Positions 61,982 to 64,000 of a stretch of 64,000 nucleotides of DNA are shown here, in pieces. The notes under the pieces were generated by a model. That model did no database searches, had not been told where the DNA came from, and worked only from the letters and a program-made list of their open reading frames with translations. The translations under genes and the position numbers were made by a program. Source of the DNA: JASHPR01 sp963833885 (GTDB taxonomy: Bacteria; Actinomycetota; Actinomycetes; Streptosporangiales; Streptosporangiaceae). Positions within the stretch are counted from its first letter, which is position 1. Each line of letters opens with the position of its first letter. The stretch is from the NCBI GenBank assembly GCA_963833885.1, contig CAWHZU010000017.1, positions 42,501 to 106,500 on the forward strand. The letters are read 5' to 3'.

Positions 61982-63436
61982 ATGTTCTTCGCTACATACC
62001 TGCGGCGCGAGCTGCGCCGCCGAATGCGCCAGGCGATCTTCGTCGCCTTGGGCCTGGCCGTGGGAATCGGCCTAGTCGTCACCGTGAGTGCCGCCTCGGC
62101 CGGCGTGAAGAAGGCCGAGTCCAGCGTGCTGGCCTCGCTGTACGGGGTGGGCACCGACGTGACCGTTACCGGCGAGGCCCCGCAGGCCAAGAAGCCATCA
62201 ACGAACGGCCAGCCGCCGAAGGGTGGCACGACCATTCAGGGCGGCCCGAACGGCGCGACGATCTGCCAGGACGGCAAGTGCGAGAACGCGGCGGGCAAGA
62301 CCATCTCAAGCCTGGCCCCGCAGTACTTGCCGATCAAGTCCGCAGAGGTGGCGGACGTGGCCAGGCTGCACGACGTGGCGGCGGCCGCGGGCGGGCTGCT
62401 GCTCACCGACAACACGATCACGTTCCCGAAGGACTTCGGGGGGCCTGGCGGCTCGCAGCCGCCGACGCCGAGCACGGTCAGCGTGGACGGCGTAGCTGCC
62501 GGGCACAGCGCGCTCGGCCCGCTGAGCGCGGCGTCGCTGGCCTCCGGCCACTCGTTCAGCGCCGCCGACTCCGACGCCCACGTCGCCGTCGTGGACTCCG
62601 GCTACGCGACGAGCAACAACCTGAAGGTCGGCTCGACGATCACGGTCGACAGCGTGAAGTTCAAGGTCATCGGCATCGTCCGGCAGCCTCAGTCCGCCAG
62701 CCCGCCCGACGTCTACATCCCGCTGGAGGTGGCCCAGGGGCTCAAGACCGGTCCGCTCGGCGTCGAGACTGGCGACGTGAACACGATCTACGTGACCGCG
62801 ACCAGCGCCGCCGATATTTCGGCCGTGCAGCATGAGATCGCCAAACTGCTCCCGCACGCCACCGTGACGACCGCGGCCAGCCTGGCCAACGAGGTGACCG
62901 GGTCGGTGGCCAACGCCGCCAAGCTGGCCAACGACCTGGGCAAGTGGCTGGCGATCCTGGTACTCATCGCCGCATTCGCCGTGGCCAGTCTGCTGACGAT
63001 GTCGGCGGTGGCCCGCCGGGTCGCCGAGTTCGGCACGCTGAAGGCCATCGGCTGGCGGACCCGCCGGATCGTCACCCAGGTGCTCGGCGAGTCCGTGGTC
63101 ATGGGCGTCATCGGCGCCGCGCTGGGCGTCGGTCTGGGCTTCGCGGGCGCAGCAATCATCAGCAAGGTCGCGCCCAAGCTGTCCGCGAACGTCCCGACGT
63201 CCTCCGGAGGCTTCACCCAGTCGCAGACCGCGGTGGGCCCAGGCGGCGTCACGCACGGCTCGAGTCCCGGCTCGGCGACGCACGTCGTGGCCGTCCCGTT
63301 GCATCCGTCCATCACTGGGAGCGTGATCGTGCTGGCGGTGATCCTGGCCCTGGCGGGCGGGCTGCTGGCCGGGTCGTTCGGGAGCTGGCGGATCGCCAGG
63401 CTGCGGCCCGTCGACGCCCTCTCTCAGGTTGCGTGA
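61982..63436 (+). CDS. ABC transporter permease, FtsX/MacB family
   Basis: 484 residues. One N-terminal TM, a MacB_PCD-like extracytoplasmic domain carrying an insert with a CQDGKC pair, then three TMs with SAVARRVAEFGTLKAIGWRTRRI in the FtsX domain and a final RLRPVDALSQVA. GGAGAG precedes the ATG. It is divergent from the DUF5666/two-component operon and leads into an ATPase gene 39 bases later. Likely a peptide- or lipid-stress export system. Confidence 0.92.
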   Translation: MFFATYLRRELRRRMRQAIFVALGLAVGIGLVVTVSAASAGVKKAESSVLASLYGVGTDVTVTGEAPQAKKPSTNGQPPKGGTTIQGGPNGATICQDGKCENAAGKTISSLAPQYLPIKSAEVADVARLHDVAAAAGGLLLTDNTITFPKDFGGPGGSQPPTPSTVSVDGVAAGHSALGPLSAASLASGHSFSAADSDAHVAVVDSGYATSNNLKVGSTITVDSVKFKVIGIVRQPQSASPPDVYIPLEVAQGLKTGPLGVETGDVNTIYVTATSAADISAVQHEIAKLLPHATVTTAASLANEVTGSVANAAKLANDLGKWLAILVLIAAFAVASLLTMSAVARRVAEFGTLKAIGWRTRRIVTQVLGESVVMGVIGAALGVGLGFAGAAIISKVAPKLSANVPTSSGGFTQSQTAVGPGGVTHGSSPGSATHVVAVPLHPSITGSVIVLAVILALAGGLLAGSFGSWRIARLRPVDALSQVA

Positions 63437-63475
63437 CTCAGACCAGCAAGACCTTTCACGAACAGGAGAAGATCC

Positions 63476-64000
63476 GTGTACAAGCTGACTGGCGTGACCA
63501 AGATCTATCAGAAGGGCCGCCGCACCGTCCCGGCGGTCCGCGATCTGGACCTGGTGATCGAAGACGGCGAGTGGCTGGCCGTGCAGGGCCGCACCGGCCA
63601 CGGCAAGTCCACCCTGTTGAACCTGCTCGGCGGTCTCGACCGCGCGACCCAGGGCACCGTCGAACTGGACGGCACCGACCTGGGCGCGCTGCGCGAAACT
63701 CAGCTCACCAGGGTCCGCGCCGAGAAGATCGGGTTCATCTTCCAGACCTTCAACCTGATCCCCACCCTGTCGGCCGCCGAAAACGTCGAAGCCGCCCTCA
63801 TCCCGTTGAAAGGGTCGGCCATGCCGACCGGCAGGCCCGGGTCGCCGCCGCGCTGGACTCGGTCGGCCTGGCCGATCGGGCCGCCCACCTGCCCCTGGAG
63901 CTGTCCGGCGGCCAGCAGCAGCGCACCGCGATCGCCCGCGCGCTGGTCAAGGAGCCCAAGGTACTGCTCGCCGATGAGCCGACCGGGAACCTGGATGAGG
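63476..64000 (+). CDS. ABC transporter ATP-binding protein, 3' end outside window, frameshift near 63812
   Basis: LolD/MacB-type ATPase partner of the preceding permease. Walker A GRTGHGKST, Q-loop FIFQTFN, then, in another frame after a change at the AAAGGG run near 63812, ADRQARVAAALDSVGLADR, the signature LSGGQQQR and Walker B VLLADEPTGNLD. GTG start at 63476 with AGGAGAA upstream. Both halves are well conserved, so a one-base sequence error is more likely than a dead gene. The switch His lies beyond the window. Confidence 0.8.
   Translation, partial: MYKLTGVTKIYQKGRRTVPAVRDLDLVIEDGEWLAVQGRTGHGKSTLLNLLGGLDRATQGTVELDGTDLGALRETQLTRVRAEKIGFIFQTFNLIPTLSAAENVEAALIPLKGSAMPTGRPGSPPRWTRSAWPIGPPTCPWSCPAASSSAPRSPARWSRSPRYCSPMSRPGTWMR

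Noticed and set aside
1..64000. CRISPR arrays, prophage structural genes, rRNA, replication origin
   Set aside because: None of the expected repeats, structural gene motifs, rRNA or DnaA-box clusters was noticed on reading both strands.

Overview
High-GC (about 70%) actinobacterial chromosome: GTG/TTG starts, ATGA/GTGA gene overlaps, a LAL-type LuxR giant regulator, a 13E12/DUF222-HNH family member, a tRNA-adenosine-deaminase-associated protein next to TadA, and the block tRNA-Ser / SRP RNA / dnaX / ybaB / recR / lysC / asd. The order (Streptosporangiales-like) is a weak guess. No rRNA, CRISPR array or replication origin was seen.

Layout. 1-6.2 kb: a minus-strand catabolic operon (GntR regulator, enolase paralogue, glycerate 2-kinase, FGGY sugar kinase, aldehyde dehydrogenase) that would feed an aldehyde or sugar through glycerate and 2-phosphoglycerate to PEP. 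6.5-9.2 kb: a Cys-rich mini-protein and a CrtC-like protein paired with an APH-fold phosphotransferase. 9.4-14.3 kb: a LAL LuxR regulator surrounded by three genes (HAD dehalogenase, stand-alone ScoMcrA-head protein, atypical SDR), each behind the same palindrome plus -10-like element, which looks like a local regulon. 14.3-15.8 kb: a broken HNH gene. 16-21.8 kb: a two-component system divergent from a lipoprotein/adaptor/ABC ATPase/permease operon. 21.8-26.9 kb: a decayed acyl-CoA ligase, a protein with an internal repeat, a regulator/DMT-transporter pair, a PH-domain protein with a 50-residue membrane partner, and TadA.

27.4-37.0 kb: a probable genomic island whose ends are an intact tRNA-Ser(CGA) gene and a 57-bp direct repeat of its 3' part. 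It carries SbnA and SbnB homologues (L-2,3-diaminopropionate supply), an adenylation-domain-less poly-lysine-synthetase-like membrane protein, a separate A-T-TE NRPS and a 2-oxoglutarate oxygenase. This is the strongest candidate for an undescribed system: a split homopoly(amino acid) or Dap-peptide synthase.

37.1-41.1 kb: a membrane esterase, an orphan ABC substrate-binding lipoprotein and an alginate-lyase-fold protein. 41.1-45.04 kb: a compact serine-recombinase element of lower GC that splits a small cupin gene; cargo is two membrane proteins of unknown role (OB-like and SEC-C), a 94-residue protein and a GntR-type HTH stub. 45.2-52.5 kb: DUF1707 protein, amidohydrolase, a scar of two truncated genes, an MFS exporter and a TetR/DHA2 efflux pair. 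52.6-59 kb: the housekeeping block. 59-64 kb: a second two-component/ABC locus with the same design as that at 16-22 kb; the last gene runs off the window.

Several genes carry single-base frameshifts, mostly in or beside short homopolymers, with conserved coding on both sides. Some are probably sequence errors, so every broken gene here is provisional.
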